A stretch of DNA of 64,000 bases from CAWIHK01 sp963835935 (GCA_963835935.1 CAWIHK010000002.1:434001-498000), one strand, 5' to 3'; counted from the first letter of the stretch, positions 26,235 through 35,563 are shown. The notes: generated from the letters alone by a model not told the origin. A program made the numbers and translations.

Positions 26235-27950
26235 TTACACCACATACTTTTTCAAGCCAATCTTAATCCACTCATCAGAATAATAACCGTAATGAGATTC
26301 GATGGTCAATTGTTTTAAATCGATTATCGATACCGAACCGTGAACCTGAACCTGATCAAGCGGTTTTCTGTTTCCGTGTTCATCCGGCTTGTTATAATAA
26401 TCCGGAAACTTTCGATAAGGAGCAAGGAAATCTATCGTCGCTTTCGATTCGTCGTATGTCATATATCCTTTATCGAGTAAGCCGAGCAATTCATTATTTA
26501 ATTCGTCATAGCGCCATTGGATATCATCGAGATTTCCGGCAGCGACGATTGCGTTCCACCAATTCATCGCGCATAAACGCATTTCGGGAATGACATAATG
26601 ATTAGTCACCAGCGTCAAGTCAGGAAGTTTTTCTCGTTGAGGAGCAAAATAGTAAGGACCCGGACAATATTTATCGGTCCATGTTTTATCCAAATAATTT
26701 CTTTCCAAAAAATCCTGAGGATCGTAATTATATTTGTAATCAGATTTCATTTTTTTATAGGCATTAATTAAAGCCAGGTTAAACGACTGATAGATAGTTG
26801 GATAGGTATAATCATTCCAACGAACCATCACTCCATTTTGAACGGGAGCCGACGGATTCTTCAACAACTGTTCAAATTGAGGATCGATCTCTTTAATGGT
26901 ATTCAAAGCCCATTCATCGATATAACTTAAGAAATCAAGTTGAGCTGTACTCATCCCGGCTTCAACGATGCAACCAGTATCGGTAGAACCGTCGGCAAGT
27001 ATATAATCCCAAGTAACACCGCGTTGAGTTTGTATCATTACGTTAGCTGCATCTTTGCAGGTCTTTCCATTCTCAATACTCCAGCGTGTCAGAAGCAATG
27101 AATTCAAACCCGGCCTTGCAGTACTGCAGTTCGCCGACGGCGACATATCTACGCCAACACCGACACCGTCGATATTAACTCCGGCAATTGTGCCGATCAT
27201 ACCAGGTGCGGCCACACTGACGGTAATTTCACGATCGATAGGTTTTCGTATTATCATCGCGGCCGTATCTTGAAATACATCGGCAGTCGGAAACATAAAA
27301 TCACGGCCCATGAAATGATAAGGTTTTTTTGATGAATCTTTGCCGGAGATTGAAAAACCATTGCACATAATCGGAACCTTAAATAGCTCCGGTTTCATTT
27401 CAACCGGATATGCTTTTGTATGCGGGAATATTCCAGTATAAACATAAGAAAGAATCGCGTCGATTCCGACATTGAGCACCCACAACGAATCCCGGCTGAC
27501 TTTTGTGGAAGAATTGACTTCTTTACATCCGTCAAGTATTCCTGTCAATTCCTCCAGAAATTGTTTTGGCACATCCTGGTATATGCTTTGAGAAATCCAA
27601 TTTATTATATCGTCAACAATCTCGCCAAGAATTTTTCTGAGAATTGGTTCCGAGATATTTAAATTGATAAAATCAAAAACAATATTCTCGTTAAAATCCG
27701 TACACATCCGTTCCACATCCGGTTCTGCAAGCTTGCCCAAAAGATAACCCATCGTGTATGCATCGCCTTCAACGTAGTAAGCTTTTTTCTTTTTGCCCGT
27801 CGTCCCAATAACTGCAGTTTTGTGTGTAGCGCGCATTCCAATAAAATTTTGATACGTGATGACATCTTTTGTTGCATCAACATCGAACAAGTCCTGAGAA
27901 AAAGCTGAAATGAGTTGATCAATACGAGCATCAATGGACAAGGTTTTCAT
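26235..27950 (-). CDS. C45-family (acyl-CoA:6-APA acyltransferase-like) Ntn hydrolase
   Basis: A 571-residue protein without a signal peptide. It resembles the C45 autoproteolytic acyltransferase/hydrolase family: an N-terminal GDAYTMGYLLGKL motif, a candidate nucleophile in VPIMCNGFSISG (about residue 205), the following HFMGRDFMFP strand, GVNIDGVGVGVDM, and RGVTWDYILADG. Autocleavage before the cysteine would expose it as an N-terminal nucleophile cutting amide bonds. C-terminal residues ~440-571 are not recognised. AGGAGG lies 9 nt before the ATG. Substrate unknown. The family call rests on motif order, not on an alignment. Confidence 0.65.
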   Translation of the reverse strand: MKTLSIDARIDQLISAFSQDLFDVDATKDVITYQNFIGMRATHKTAVIGTTGKKKKAYYVEGDAYTMGYLLGKLAEPDVERMCTDFNENIVFDFINLNISEPILRKILGEIVDDIINWISQSIYQDVPKQFLEELTGILDGCKEVNSSTKVSRDSLWVLNVGIDAILSYVYTGIFPHTKAYPVEMKPELFKVPIMCNGFSISGKDSSKKPYHFMGRDFMFPTADVFQDTAAMIIRKPIDREITVSVAAPGMIGTIAGVNIDGVGVGVDMSPSANCSTARPGLNSLLLTRWSIENGKTCKDAANVMIQTQRGVTWDYILADGSTDTGCIVEAGMSTAQLDFLSYIDEWALNTIKEIDPQFEQLLKNPSAPVQNGVMVRWNDYTYPTIYQSFNLALINAYKKMKSDYKYNYDPQDFLERNYLDKTWTDKYCPGPYYFAPQREKLPDLTLVTNHYVIPEMRLCAMNWWNAIVAAGNLDDIQWRYDELNNELLGLLDKGYMTYDESKATIDFLAPYRKFPDYYNKPDEHGNRKPLDQVQVHGSVSIIDLKQLTIESHYGYYSDEWIKIGLKKYVV

Positions 27951-28206
27951 GATGGTCCCTCCTGGAAATAATAGTTTTTGAATTCCAATAATTAAAATGA
28001 CTTCCTAATACTTTTATAATGTAAGAACTTTGAAGCATAATATACCGATTTAAAGTCATAATAGTATCACTCATATCCAAAAAACTTTTTGAAAATATAT
28101 TTAAGACAACAAATTTCTTAATGGTCAAGTCCTTTCTATTTTGTATCCGTCATGTTGCTCATGCCAGATTTAGTATTCACCCAACTAGAATTGCCTTTCC
28201 ATTTTT

Positions 28207-28668
28207 TCATTTCTTATGGGTTAGGCTTACACGTCCATCGTTTAACCGCCTAAATCTTTCACGAGAATCTTTTTTTATTGCATTAGCGATGATTATATGT
28301 GGATTTTTAGAATTTAACTCGAATCCATACTCTTTCAGTTTACTAATAATTTCTTTTTGGTGTAGAGAACCCTCTTCTAAGAGAAGCATTTCCATTGCAT
28401 CACCAATTGTTAAATTTGGTGTTATTGAGAACCTGAATTTTAGCGGAATTACTAGATTGGGGATTTCAATATCTAGACCATTAACTTTAGCCTCCTGAAG
28501 AATGCGAATTATTTCATTAATTTCCGTGAGGAGCATATTCCGAACATTTTCCAAAGTCTCTATTTTTTCTAAAACATCAACTAATTTAGACATATCTTCA
28601 CCCCACCTGATGGAAAGTTCATTAATAACACCATCGATGGAATAATTATCTGTAGTTTTTTTCCCCAT
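28207..28668 (-). CDS. hypothetical protein, coiled coil plus winged-helix domain
   Basis: A 153-residue protein. A predicted coiled coil spans ~20-55 (VDVLEKIETLENVRNMLL), followed by a short beta segment (LDIEIPNLVIPLKFRFS) and a C-terminal winged-helix-like unit (~88-150: AMEMLLLEEGSLHQKEII, LKEYGFELNSKNPHIIIA, RFRRLNDGRVSL) as in HARE-HTH or restriction-associated DNA-binding modules. It is not in an operon and its AT-rich sequence resembles the XRE gene that follows. A DNA-binding role is inferred. Confidence 0.6.
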   Translation of the reverse strand: MGKKTTDNYSIDGVINELSIRWGEDMSKLVDVLEKIETLENVRNMLLTEINEIIRILQEAKVNGLDIEIPNLVIPLKFRFSITPNLTIGDAMEMLLLEEGSLHQKEIISKLKEYGFELNSKNPHIIIANAIKKDSRERFRRLNDGRVSLTHKK

Positions 28669-28941
28669 AACAGGCTCTCTTTTATTTATTACTCATAATA
28701 CAACTAATTATTATTAGTATGTCAATAGAGGAACACAAGAAAAATGAAATATTACTAAATTCTTTAGTTAAGCTATAAAGCTCTTCTCCAATAGAGGATC
28801 TTAAAAAGATAGAACTAATTGAATAACCGAGGCAAAAAATTTATAAGATCAGAGGGAAAAGCGAATCTAGCAAAATGAAATTAGGACACTGTTAAGAATT
28901 ATCTTATCGTCCGTTACAATTAGATTCAAAATAATTTTTTA

Positions 28942-29307
28942 TTACTTGTTGTTTTTAAAGATTCCCATAAGAAGGTTAATTTCTTCTTCTGAAGTTTTGT
29001 ACCCGCGAAGAGATTTGAAAAATAAAGGCAATGTTTTAGACTTCTCTTCATCATTTAGAATATCAGGTGGTATCTTACCTCGATTCTGGAAGGCTAGATC
29101 GGAAAACATAAACCATTCCGCTGTTCCAATTTGGATATTCAATTGTTCTGCCAGAATCTCGATCGAATGTGTATCGTCGGATGGCGGTAATATTCCTCTT
29201 TCTATTTTACTCCAGTTACTTGGGTCATAACCAAAAGTCAAACAAAATTCTCGAAGTTTAAAACCAAGTTCAATTCTACGATTACGGATAAAATCACCAA
29301 AATTCAT
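28942..29307 (-). CDS. XRE-family transcriptional regulator
   Basis: A 121-residue regulator. An XRE/Cro helix-turn-helix occupies ~1-65 (FGDFIRNRRIELGFKLREF, YDPSNWSKIERG), and the C-terminal 55 residues (KTLPLFFKSLRGY, EEEINLLMGIFK) probably dimerise. The start is ATG 29307, preceded by GGAAGGA; a longer reading from TTG 29322 is unlikely. Four near-identical 19-bp palindromes lie just upstream, so it almost certainly represses its own promoter. No toxin gene is adjacent: the next gene upstream is a cupin on the same strand. It may be a solitary regulator or the remains of an acquired element. Confidence 0.85.
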   Translation of the reverse strand: MNFGDFIRNRRIELGFKLREFCLTFGYDPSNWSKIERGILPPSDDTHSIEILAEQLNIQIGTAEWFMFSDLAFQNRGKIPPDILNDEEKSKTLPLFFKSLRGYKTSEEEINLLMGIFKNNK

Positions 29308-29352
29308 TGATGTTCCTTCCAAATAAGAATCAAACTAAAATACTATAAATAT

Positions 29353-29562
29353 TGTGGTATAATATAAACCATTTTATAATAATGTCAAGTAAAATAATTA
29401 ATAAAAATTGAATTCAAATAATATTTGTGGTATAGATTATACCAATATTCATTTAAAATTGGCTTTTACTTCCAAATAAATGTGGTATGATATATACCAC
29501 AGACTCTTCGTACATCCATTTGATAAAGATAAAATATCCAATTTGTGGTTGCATATATACCA
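29353..29562. promoter_or_regulatory. array of four 19-bp palindromic operators
   Basis: Four copies of a palindrome with consensus TGTGGTATRATATATACCA lie at 29353-29371, 29426-29444, 29481-29499 and 29544-29562, with start-to-start distances of 73, 55 and 63 bp. All lie between the XRE start codon and the upstream cupin gene. The half-site TGTGGTATA fits the ~19-bp dyads bound by XRE dimers. Three copies differ from consensus by only 1-2 bases; the fourth is weaker in its left half. Iterons of a replication origin are the alternative, but there is no rep gene. Confidence 0.8.
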
Positions 29563-29600
29563 TAGATTGTCAGAGTTTGAATGATTCTCTTGATATAACA

Positions 29601-29963
29601 TCACCCATTTCTGTGCACTGTATGTGGTGAAAATGCAGGCAAACAAACAGCAATATATTCTGCTCCTCCTTTACGCGGTGTGCTATAACGAATCCATTCA
29701 TGTTTAGAAGCAATAACTGCTTGACCTTCATTGGCTTCGTAAGTTCCATCTTTGGTCTCAATCTTCAATGTACCCCGAAGAACTATTGTATATTCATCAA
29801 ATTCCGGAGTTTGCCCTGGCTCCTCCCACCCTTCCGGGCTATTCATATGTGCAATGCTGATTCCAGTGGTCTGTGAACTCAATCTTCCAATGAATTCCTC
29901 AATGACCTTCGGTCTTGATCCTTGTGCAGGGATAGTTGTCGGAGATTTAATGATTTTTGCCAT
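29601..29963 (-). CDS. single-domain cupin protein
   Basis: A 120-residue small cupin. The beta-barrel motifs are present: EFDEYTIVLRGTLKIETKDG (strand pair with a Glu metal ligand), EANEGQAVIASKHEWIRYSTP and the closing AEYIAVCLPAFSP. The usual HxH pair of motif 1 is replaced by FDEY, so metal binding may differ. Small cupins of this type act as isomerases or ligand-binding proteins; the substrate cannot be told. AGGA precedes the ATG. The gene reads toward the XRE operator array. Confidence 0.8.
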   Translation of the reverse strand: MAKIIKSPTTIPAQGSRPKVIEEFIGRLSSQTTGISIAHMNSPEGWEEPGQTPEFDEYTIVLRGTLKIETKDGTYEANEGQAVIASKHEWIRYSTPRKGGAEYIAVCLPAFSPHTVHRNG

Positions 29964-30402
29964 TACGATTCCTATTTTTATTTTTGAGATTTAACGTATT
30001 GTAAAATTCTATAAAATTCATTTGAACAATGTTCTGGCGTTATAGACATAATTCTACGAATCTGCATGTCCGGCATCAGGATATTCCGTCTATATCACAT
30101 TGCTTCTGCGTTTTCAAAAAGAATCCGCCGGAATTCTTTCCGGTTATACGGGAACACGATTATCGTCACTTCCATGAAACACTCATAAATTCATTCTTAA
30201 TCCAAATCATGTTTTGACCGCTAGAATTCCGTCCTAAGAGAGTATCTCCGTTTTGATTTTATATTTCCGATTAACTAAAAATAATTTTAACTTTTAACAA
30301 CTTACGCATATCGAATAAATTAGCTATTGTAATTTCGATAATCAATGTTTGCTTCTGTGTTTTTTTTCCTTATTATAAAGTGAGACGATTAAAAGGAGAA
30401 CA
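29964..30402. other. intergenic region between divergent cupin and TIGR04076 genes
   Basis: About 440 bp holding the promoters of both flanking genes. AAAAGGAG before 30403 is a clear ribosome binding site. A 62-codon plus-strand frame at 30029-30217 has no ribosome binding site and no family resemblance. No repeat or RNA structure was recognised. Confidence 0.5.
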
Positions 30403-30723
30403 ATGTCGATTTACGATTTACCATTCCCACCGAAGGATGATGAAGAATATCGCGAGTTTTGGAGCGAACTCGGAAATCTCAGAATTACCATTGTAGAGAA
30501 GAATGGAAAGTGTCCGCACAATATTGGCGATACATTTATTTTTCCACATCCCTACAAGCGACCCGAAGGCGTTTGTTACGCATTGCTTCATATTGTGGAG
30601 CTTTATACTTGGAGATGTGCTCTAGGATTTCCATCGTGGGAAGCCGATGATCGGACAGTCTATCGAATTCATTGTCCTTCCAAAAAAGGAACTGTTTGGG
30701 AATTACGAAGATTAGAGAAGTAA
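30403..30723 (+). CDS. TIGR04076-family small protein
   Basis: A 106-residue cytosolic protein with the TIGR04076 pattern: GKCPHNIGDTF near the middle, CYALLHIVELYTWRC, then the late WEADDRTVYRIHCPSKKG. Members are small conserved proteins of unknown function in anaerobic bacteria and archaea, with conserved Cys residues that may bind metal. AAAAGGAG lies 6 nt before the ATG. It stands alone. Confidence 0.8.
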   Translation: MSIYDLPFPPKDDEEYREFWSELGNLRITIVEKNGKCPHNIGDTFIFPHPYKRPEGVCYALLHIVELYTWRCALGFPSWEADDRTVYRIHCPSKKGTVWELRRLEK

Positions 30724-30891
30724 TATTAATTTCATAAAAGCTTTCTTAATTAGTTTTCATTGAAAAAGTCAATGAAATTCGAAGTTTATTATTTCTTTGA
30801 CTTTCGTGCGGAATTACACTATTTTGATCTCATTATTTCACAGTCTAAAACATATTAGAGCCCAATCATTAAAATTATACTGGAGGAAATT

Positions 30892-30921
30892 ATGGATTTG
30901 AAAAAGATCAAGACGCACTAA
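30892..30921 (+). CDS. 9-codon ORF with a consensus ribosome binding site
   Basis: TGGAGGAAATT is directly followed by an ATG and nine codons (MDLKKIKTH) before a stop, 3 bp from the stop of the convergent sensor gene. The ribosome binding site is too good for chance alone. This is probably the surviving 5' end of a lost gene, less likely a leader peptide, since no downstream plus-strand gene exists. Confidence 0.3.
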   Translation: MDLKKIKTH

Positions 30922-30924
30922 TAT

Positions 30925-31896
30925 CTATTTTTTAGTTTGCGACGGAACATATCCCGGATAAAAGCTTTTTGCGCACTCCGGACAAATACCGTGACTGAAT
31001 ATAGCATCGGAATGATCCATAACATATCCTTCAACAGCCTGCCAATATCCCTCATCATTTCGAATTTTTTTGCAGTTTGCACATATCGGAAGCAACCCGC
31101 TTAGAGTTTTAATATCTTTTTGTGCTTCAATAATTTCACGAGTTCGTTCCTCCACTTTTTGTTCCAACGTTAAATTCAATTCTTCATATGCTCGATGAAT
31201 TTCAACAAATCTGGAAAACAAAGCATACGCCATTGCAAGGATAAGAAAGAAGAATGTATATTCCATGATGTAGACAAATGAATAAATCTGCATTGACACT
31301 GCGGCATCGCTCGCTATGCTGACAAAAAACACAACAAGACATATAAGAACGAAAATAAATTTCTTATTCCTTGTGATTCGGTATTGATGTATTAAAAGAT
31401 AAAAAAGATACATGTATCCAAATACCGCTGACGCCAGTTCGGCTTGATAGAATATACCAAGCCTACCTTCGAAGTAAGTTATTTTTACTATGTGAGAAAC
31501 GGCAATATTTTTTACGGCCGGGTTTACAAGCGAAAGAGTATACTCCGGGTTAATAAAAGGTGAAATGCAAAGAATAACCGTATACCAAAATATTATCATT
31601 TGAGTAATTCGATTTTTCCATTGTTCTGAGAAGGTTGCTATAAACCAGACCATGAGAATACAAATCGCATTTACAGTGATAAGCTGGAATCTTTGCCAAA
31701 AAATACCTTCGGCAAGCGATTGGGAATTATAAAGCCCGGCACAAAATACATCATATAAACCAATGCCTACACAAAGAAAAGCGAATGACAATTGTTCTTT
31801 TATGCTCGGCATTTTCATGTAGAAAAAAAAGTAATACGCGCCGACAGAAAAATTTATTGCAGCGATTATTATACATAAAAGTGATAGGGGGTGCAT
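30925..31896 (-). CDS. 7TM membrane sensor with C-terminal zinc-ribbon domain
   Basis: A 323-residue protein. Seven hydrophobic segments fill residues ~1-225 and resemble the histidine-kinase N-terminal 7TM region. A coiled coil follows (EELNLTLEQKVEERTREI), then a ~60-residue module reading LSGLLPICANCKKIRNDEG and FSHGICPECAKSFYPG. The two CxxC pairs suggest zinc binding. The same module ends many sensor and receiver proteins of environmental bacteria. No kinase, cyclase or HD domain is present, so the output is unknown. AGGAAG supports the start. Confidence 0.8.
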   Translation of the reverse strand: MHPLSLLCIIIAAINFSVGAYYFFFYMKMPSIKEQLSFAFLCVGIGLYDVFCAGLYNSQSLAEGIFWQRFQLITVNAICILMVWFIATFSEQWKNRITQMIIFWYTVILCISPFINPEYTLSLVNPAVKNIAVSHIVKITYFEGRLGIFYQAELASAVFGYMYLFYLLIHQYRITRNKKFIFVLICLVVFFVSIASDAAVSMQIYSFVYIMEYTFFFLILAMAYALFSRFVEIHRAYEELNLTLEQKVEERTREIIEAQKDIKTLSGLLPICANCKKIRNDEGYWQAVEGYVMDHSDAIFSHGICPECAKSFYPGYVPSQTKK

Positions 31897-32012
31897 TAAC
31901 TTCCTTTACTTACCTGATAAATACCAAAATCATTTTACTATTGATAACTTCTATTTGTTTATAAAATAAGAAAAGCGTAATCAAATTCAAAAACCTTAAT
32001 GACTTTTTATGA

Positions 32013-33017
32013 TTAAGATAAATTGACTATCTTACATTGTTCCGCACTTTCATATGCCCCATAAATAATTTTTAATGTATTGCGCACATCGGCTAAAGTC
32101 GATAGCGGCTGCTTGCCCCTGAAAACAGATTCAACAAATGCTTTGTCCTGATTGACAAAGGAATTTCCGTAATCGACATCGGAATTTATTTTTTTGCTGT
32201 TGTGATAAAGTGCATCTGTGATTAACAGATTACCGTTTTCACCAAGAATTCTTATTCCGTTTATTCCTTCACCATGATTCGAAGCCCACGATTGCATAGC
32301 ACAACATACCGATCCATCCGGATACAGCATATTTATCTGGGCTGTGTCTTCGCAATCCATATTCTTTAAAATTAATTTTGATGTAAACGCCTGAATTGAT
32401 TTCGGCATTCCTAAAAGATAAAGAGTTTGATAAACGAGATGATGTCCGCTATCCATCAAAGCTCCGCCGGCGCTTAATTCTTTTTTGCTTCTCCATCCTG
32501 TAGCGTGTGCATTACTGATCGTATGTGTCGACACAAAAGAGGAATGAACCAATCTACCCAATTCCCCGGCATCCAGAATTTCTTTAGCTTTCATCACAAC
32601 CCCGCGATACGCGAAGTTGTGGGCAGGAAATAAAACGAGGTTCTTTTCGATTGACAGCTTCCGTATCGCATCCACTTGATCGATATTTGTTACAACCGGT
32701 TTTTCAACAAGCAAATGTTTCCCGGCATTCAAACCTTTGACTATCTGATCGTAATGATACGGATTGATACTGCCGATGATCAACGCATCGATTGAGGAAT
32801 CGGCAATCATCGAATCATAACTATCATAAGGTTTGATTCCATATTCAGCACATTTTTTCGTGAGCTCTTTTTTCAATTTTTTCACTTTTTCCCTATCACA
32901 ATAAAAATCCTGGCACATACCAACCACCTCGGCATCGGGCGTTTCCGAAAAACCTTTGAAATGCCAATCGGCAATAAATCCCATACCTACCATACCAATT
33001 TTTAATTTCCTCGCCAT
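32013..33017 (-). CDS. Gfo/Idh/MocA-family oxidoreductase
   Basis: A 334-residue NAD(P)-dependent enzyme. The Rossmann motif IGMVGMGFIADWHFKGF opens the protein, GLNAGKHLLVEKPVVTN contains the conserved EKP, and AGGALMDSGHHLVYQTLYLLG carries the catalytic-region Asp and His. The C-terminal alpha/beta domain ends at IVNLS. Substrates of the family are sugars, inositols and related polyols. A longer reading from 33098 adds a poor N-terminus; ATG 33017 follows GAGAGA and begins at the Rossmann fold, so it was chosen. Monocistronic. Confidence 0.9.
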   Translation of the reverse strand: MARKLKIGMVGMGFIADWHFKGFSETPDAEVVGMCQDFYCDREKVKKLKKELTKKCAEYGIKPYDSYDSMIADSSIDALIIGSINPYHYDQIVKGLNAGKHLLVEKPVVTNIDQVDAIRKLSIEKNLVLFPAHNFAYRGVVMKAKEILDAGELGRLVHSSFVSTHTISNAHATGWRSKKELSAGGALMDSGHHLVYQTLYLLGMPKSIQAFTSKLILKNMDCEDTAQINMLYPDGSVCCAMQSWASNHGEGINGIRILGENGNLLITDALYHNSKKINSDVDYGNSFVNQDKAFVESVFRGKQPLSTLADVRNTLKIIYGAYESAEQCKIVNLS

Positions 33018-33362
33018 ATCTCTCTCTTTCATAAAATATAATTTTCCTGAAATATAACTATCGTGAAAAAAGAAATCCCGAATACATTTCCTTTGCACAA
33101 TCAGGGTACATATTGTTGACTGAAAATCGCTTCAGAATGTTTCATAATGTATCTATCAACTGTCTACCAATATTTTGTAGTATTACGGATTTTTTATAGT
33201 GGACATAAATAGGAATAAAATCTTATAACGTTCCAACTTGCTACTGCGTTTCGAAAATATTTTTTGTTATAATATTTTATTTTCGATGGGATGTTGAATT
33301 CAAATATTCATATGTAATGACGACAACATACAACAGCTAAGCAAATAATATTGATGTGCTTT
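33018..33362. other. intergenic region, promoter of the oxidoreductase
   Basis: About 345 bp of AT-rich sequence between the oxidoreductase start and the stop of the metallo-hydrolase gene. No gene, strong hairpin or repeat was seen. Confidence 0.5.
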
Positions 33363-33947
33363 TTATTTTATAACATTCTTGAGAGACATTCTAATTAATT
33401 CTGCGGCATTCTCCACTACTGGCTCATCGTGTCCCGAATATATAACGGTTACATTAAGATCTGCGATTCGCTCAAGAGCACAGATAAATTCTATTGGATA
33501 TGCTTTTCCGGGAGCAGCGACAATTATCGGGGCATCTCCACAGAACAACACTCCATCTGTCAGACTGTAAAGACAAATCGAATCATCTGAATGACCTGGC
33601 GAATGAATAACCTGCACCATTTTATCTGCCACCCGAATCCATTGACCATCATGAAGAACTTCGTCTACACCTTCACTGCGAACAAAAGCAAATACTTTAG
33701 CTCTGTATTTATTTTTAAATTCCATCACCCCGCCTGCATGGTCCCGATGATTATGAGTAAGAACAATTTGATCGAGCTGTTTATTATTTAATCCCTCTAG
33801 AACTTGATCGACTTCTTTAATAATAAATCCATCAACCCCAACATCGACAAGCGTATTAAGGCTTCCCTGAAGATCATGCTCACTCACTAGAAGATGTGCG
33901 TTCGAGGAATTTACCGAATTCGGACGGTGGAATCTATAAATACGCAT
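33363..33947 (-). CDS. MBL-fold metallo-hydrolase
   Basis: A 194-residue metallo-beta-lactamase-fold protein with the binuclear-metal motif HNHRDH in LTHNHRDHAGG, the later ligands in VIHSPGHSDDS and FCGDAPI, and the final His in VIYSGHDEPV. The short length and lack of extra domains fit a glyoxalase-II-like or lactonase-like thioester or ester hydrolase. The N-terminus (MRIYRFHRPNSVNSSNAHLL) begins directly with the first strands of the fold, and a GGGAG lies upstream. Substrate unknown. Confidence 0.9.
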   Translation of the reverse strand: MRIYRFHRPNSVNSSNAHLLVSEHDLQGSLNTLVDVGVDGFIIKEVDQVLEGLNNKQLDQIVLTHNHRDHAGGVMEFKNKYRAKVFAFVRSEGVDEVLHDGQWIRVADKMVQVIHSPGHSDDSICLYSLTDGVLFCGDAPIIVAAPGKAYPIEFICALERIADLNVTVIYSGHDEPVVENAAELIRMSLKNVIK

Positions 33948-34096
33948 TGGTATCTCATCTCCCGCCTAACTGCGGAAAATAATAACAGCTTTTGTTTATA
34001 CAAAATTTATCTGCGTTGGATAAGACAACGATTCATATAATAATAAAAGTGTATTCTTTTTTGAAGAAAAACAATAGGAGAAACAGAGGTATGTTT

Positions 34097-35056
34097 TTAA
34101 TTTGACAAATCTTTCATTCGCGTCTCAGAATCTTTTGCAAAGGATGAACCTGCTGAAATCGAAATGCATGCTTGATAAGCATGGATCGCTTCGGTCTTCA
34201 TATTCTTTTTTTCATAAGCAAGCCCGAGGTGAAATTGAGCCGCTTCGAACTGCGGATCGACCTCAAGAGATTTTTTAAATTGAGCCAAAGCGTTATCGTA
34301 ATCTCCGTTTGCAAGATAACCTTCGCCGAGACTGTCGTAACTGTTTGCGTCTGCCGGAGCTATTGCAACGTAAGACTGAAATTCTTTAATGGCTTCATCA
34401 TATCTCTTTTGATCGAGAAGAAAATAGCCGTACACATGATGTGCGTGTGCACTTTTAGTATTTTCCTGAATAGCTTTTTTGTATTCTTCCTCGGCGATCT
34501 GGTAATTGTTTTCATACACAGCAATGCGGGCCCGCGCAATATGTCCTTCAATCGGTAGAATTTGAAACATAGCATTTGCTTCTTCTTTCGCTTTGGCAAC
34601 ACTTCCACCAACAATTCCAGGAGCGCGAAGATAAAACTCCAGAAGTGCGTCATGATATTTTATTTCTGTAGGTTTTAATTCAGCCGCTTTTTGAAAATTA
34701 TTTTTTATTTTTGAAACATACGACATCTGCCGGAAAATATTCGCATGTTGTGCCTGCAGTCCGCAAATTTCACCATAGAGAAAATGATATTCTGCATTGT
34801 TATCATCAAGTTCGACTGCTTTTTCAAAATGCTCCTCCGCATTGTCGAAGTCCCGTGCAAACCGCAATACGGTGCCGTACACTGAATGTACTTCAGCGTT
34901 ATTATTATTTTGTTTTAATAAGTTTTCGAGTATCGGTCGGGCTTCGTTGTACTGTCGCTTCTCGATGAATGCTTTTGCATCCTGCAATGAGTTCTGACCT
35001 CTTGAAAAATCACCAGCAAAAATGATGAGTAGAATTATAGGACTCAATAAACGCAT
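34097..35056 (-). CDS. exported TPR-repeat protein
   Basis: A 319-residue protein. Weak signal peptide (LLSPIILLIIFAGDFSRGQ), then about seven to eight tetratricopeptide repeats filling the rest (e.g. AEVHSVYGTVLRFARDFDNA, AHHVYGYFLLDQKRYDEA, ANSYDSLGEGYLANGDYDNA, AAQFHLGLAYEKKNMKTEA). TPR proteins are protein-protein scaffolds; in this group many sit in the periplasm and support envelope machines. No enzymatic domain. It stands alone. Confidence 0.9.
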   Translation of the reverse strand: MRLLSPIILLIIFAGDFSRGQNSLQDAKAFIEKRQYNEARPILENLLKQNNNNAEVHSVYGTVLRFARDFDNAEEHFEKAVELDDNNAEYHFLYGEICGLQAQHANIFRQMSYVSKIKNNFQKAAELKPTEIKYHDALLEFYLRAPGIVGGSVAKAKEEANAMFQILPIEGHIARARIAVYENNYQIAEEEYKKAIQENTKSAHAHHVYGYFLLDQKRYDEAIKEFQSYVAIAPADANSYDSLGEGYLANGDYDNALAQFKKSLEVDPQFEAAQFHLGLAYEKKNMKTEAIHAYQACISISAGSSFAKDSETRMKDLSN

Positions 35057-35179
35057 AGAGATCTCAATTTATAACGACTTAATCTGCATATCGGATATTG
35101 TTACGCGATAATTTGAAGAAAGTTACATCTCACCAAACGCAATCTTCATCATAATTATCATAGCACTTCTTTTATCAAA

Positions 35180-35563
35180 TTATTTCTCCAATTGGACATC
35201 AACAATTGGCAAATCCCAATGTTCCAAAAGAATTTCAAACCTGCGTTGTTCCTCTTTTTTAAATGTCTCCTGATCTGGAAAGAGTTCTCGGGCTAGAACA
35301 CTTTCATCGAACCCTTCGTCGGTGACAGAAATATTTTTAAAAACAAGAGTCACCCGATAATCCCATCGTCCGTCTTCAGTTCCGTGGAGGCGCGGGCGGA
35401 CTGCCGTCACACTCAGCAATCGTCCCGATTCGACCTGTTTTTTTAAAACCGGAAAATGATTTTTTCTAAAGAGCCGGATAAATTCTTCAGCATAGCCCCA
35501 CTTTGTCTTGTAATAATATTCCACCTTGTATGGTTTATTAGCGGCCTGAGTTTGTTCAGTCAT
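35180..35563 (-). CDS. conserved hypothetical protein, possible dimeric alpha/beta-barrel fold
   Basis: A 127-residue protein with alternating beta and alpha segments (YKVEYYYKTKWGYAEEFIRL, SVTAVRPRLHG, DYRVTLVFKN, ETFKKEEQRRFEILLEHW) like small dimeric ferredoxin-like proteins. No signal peptide and no catalytic motif recognised. Its ATG overlaps the GrpB-like stop codon by 4 bp (ATGA), so it is translationally coupled as the last gene of the phosphoketolase operon. Function unknown. Confidence 0.7.
   Translation of the reverse strand: MTEQTQAANKPYKVEYYYKTKWGYAEEFIRLFRKNHFPVLKKQVESGRLLSVTAVRPRLHGTEDGRWDYRVTLVFKNISVTDEGFDESVLARELFPDQETFKKEEQRRFEILLEHWDLPIVDVQLEK

Noticed and set aside
29353..29562. 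CRISPR array or plasmid iterons
   Set aside because: Four palindromic 19-bp sites with unequal spacing (73, 55, 63) and no cas or rep genes fit operators better.
28942..29963. Toxin-antitoxin pair (XRE plus neighbour)
   Set aside because: The upstream neighbour is a cupin 290 bp away, not a toxin, and the downstream gene is a winged-helix protein without toxin features.
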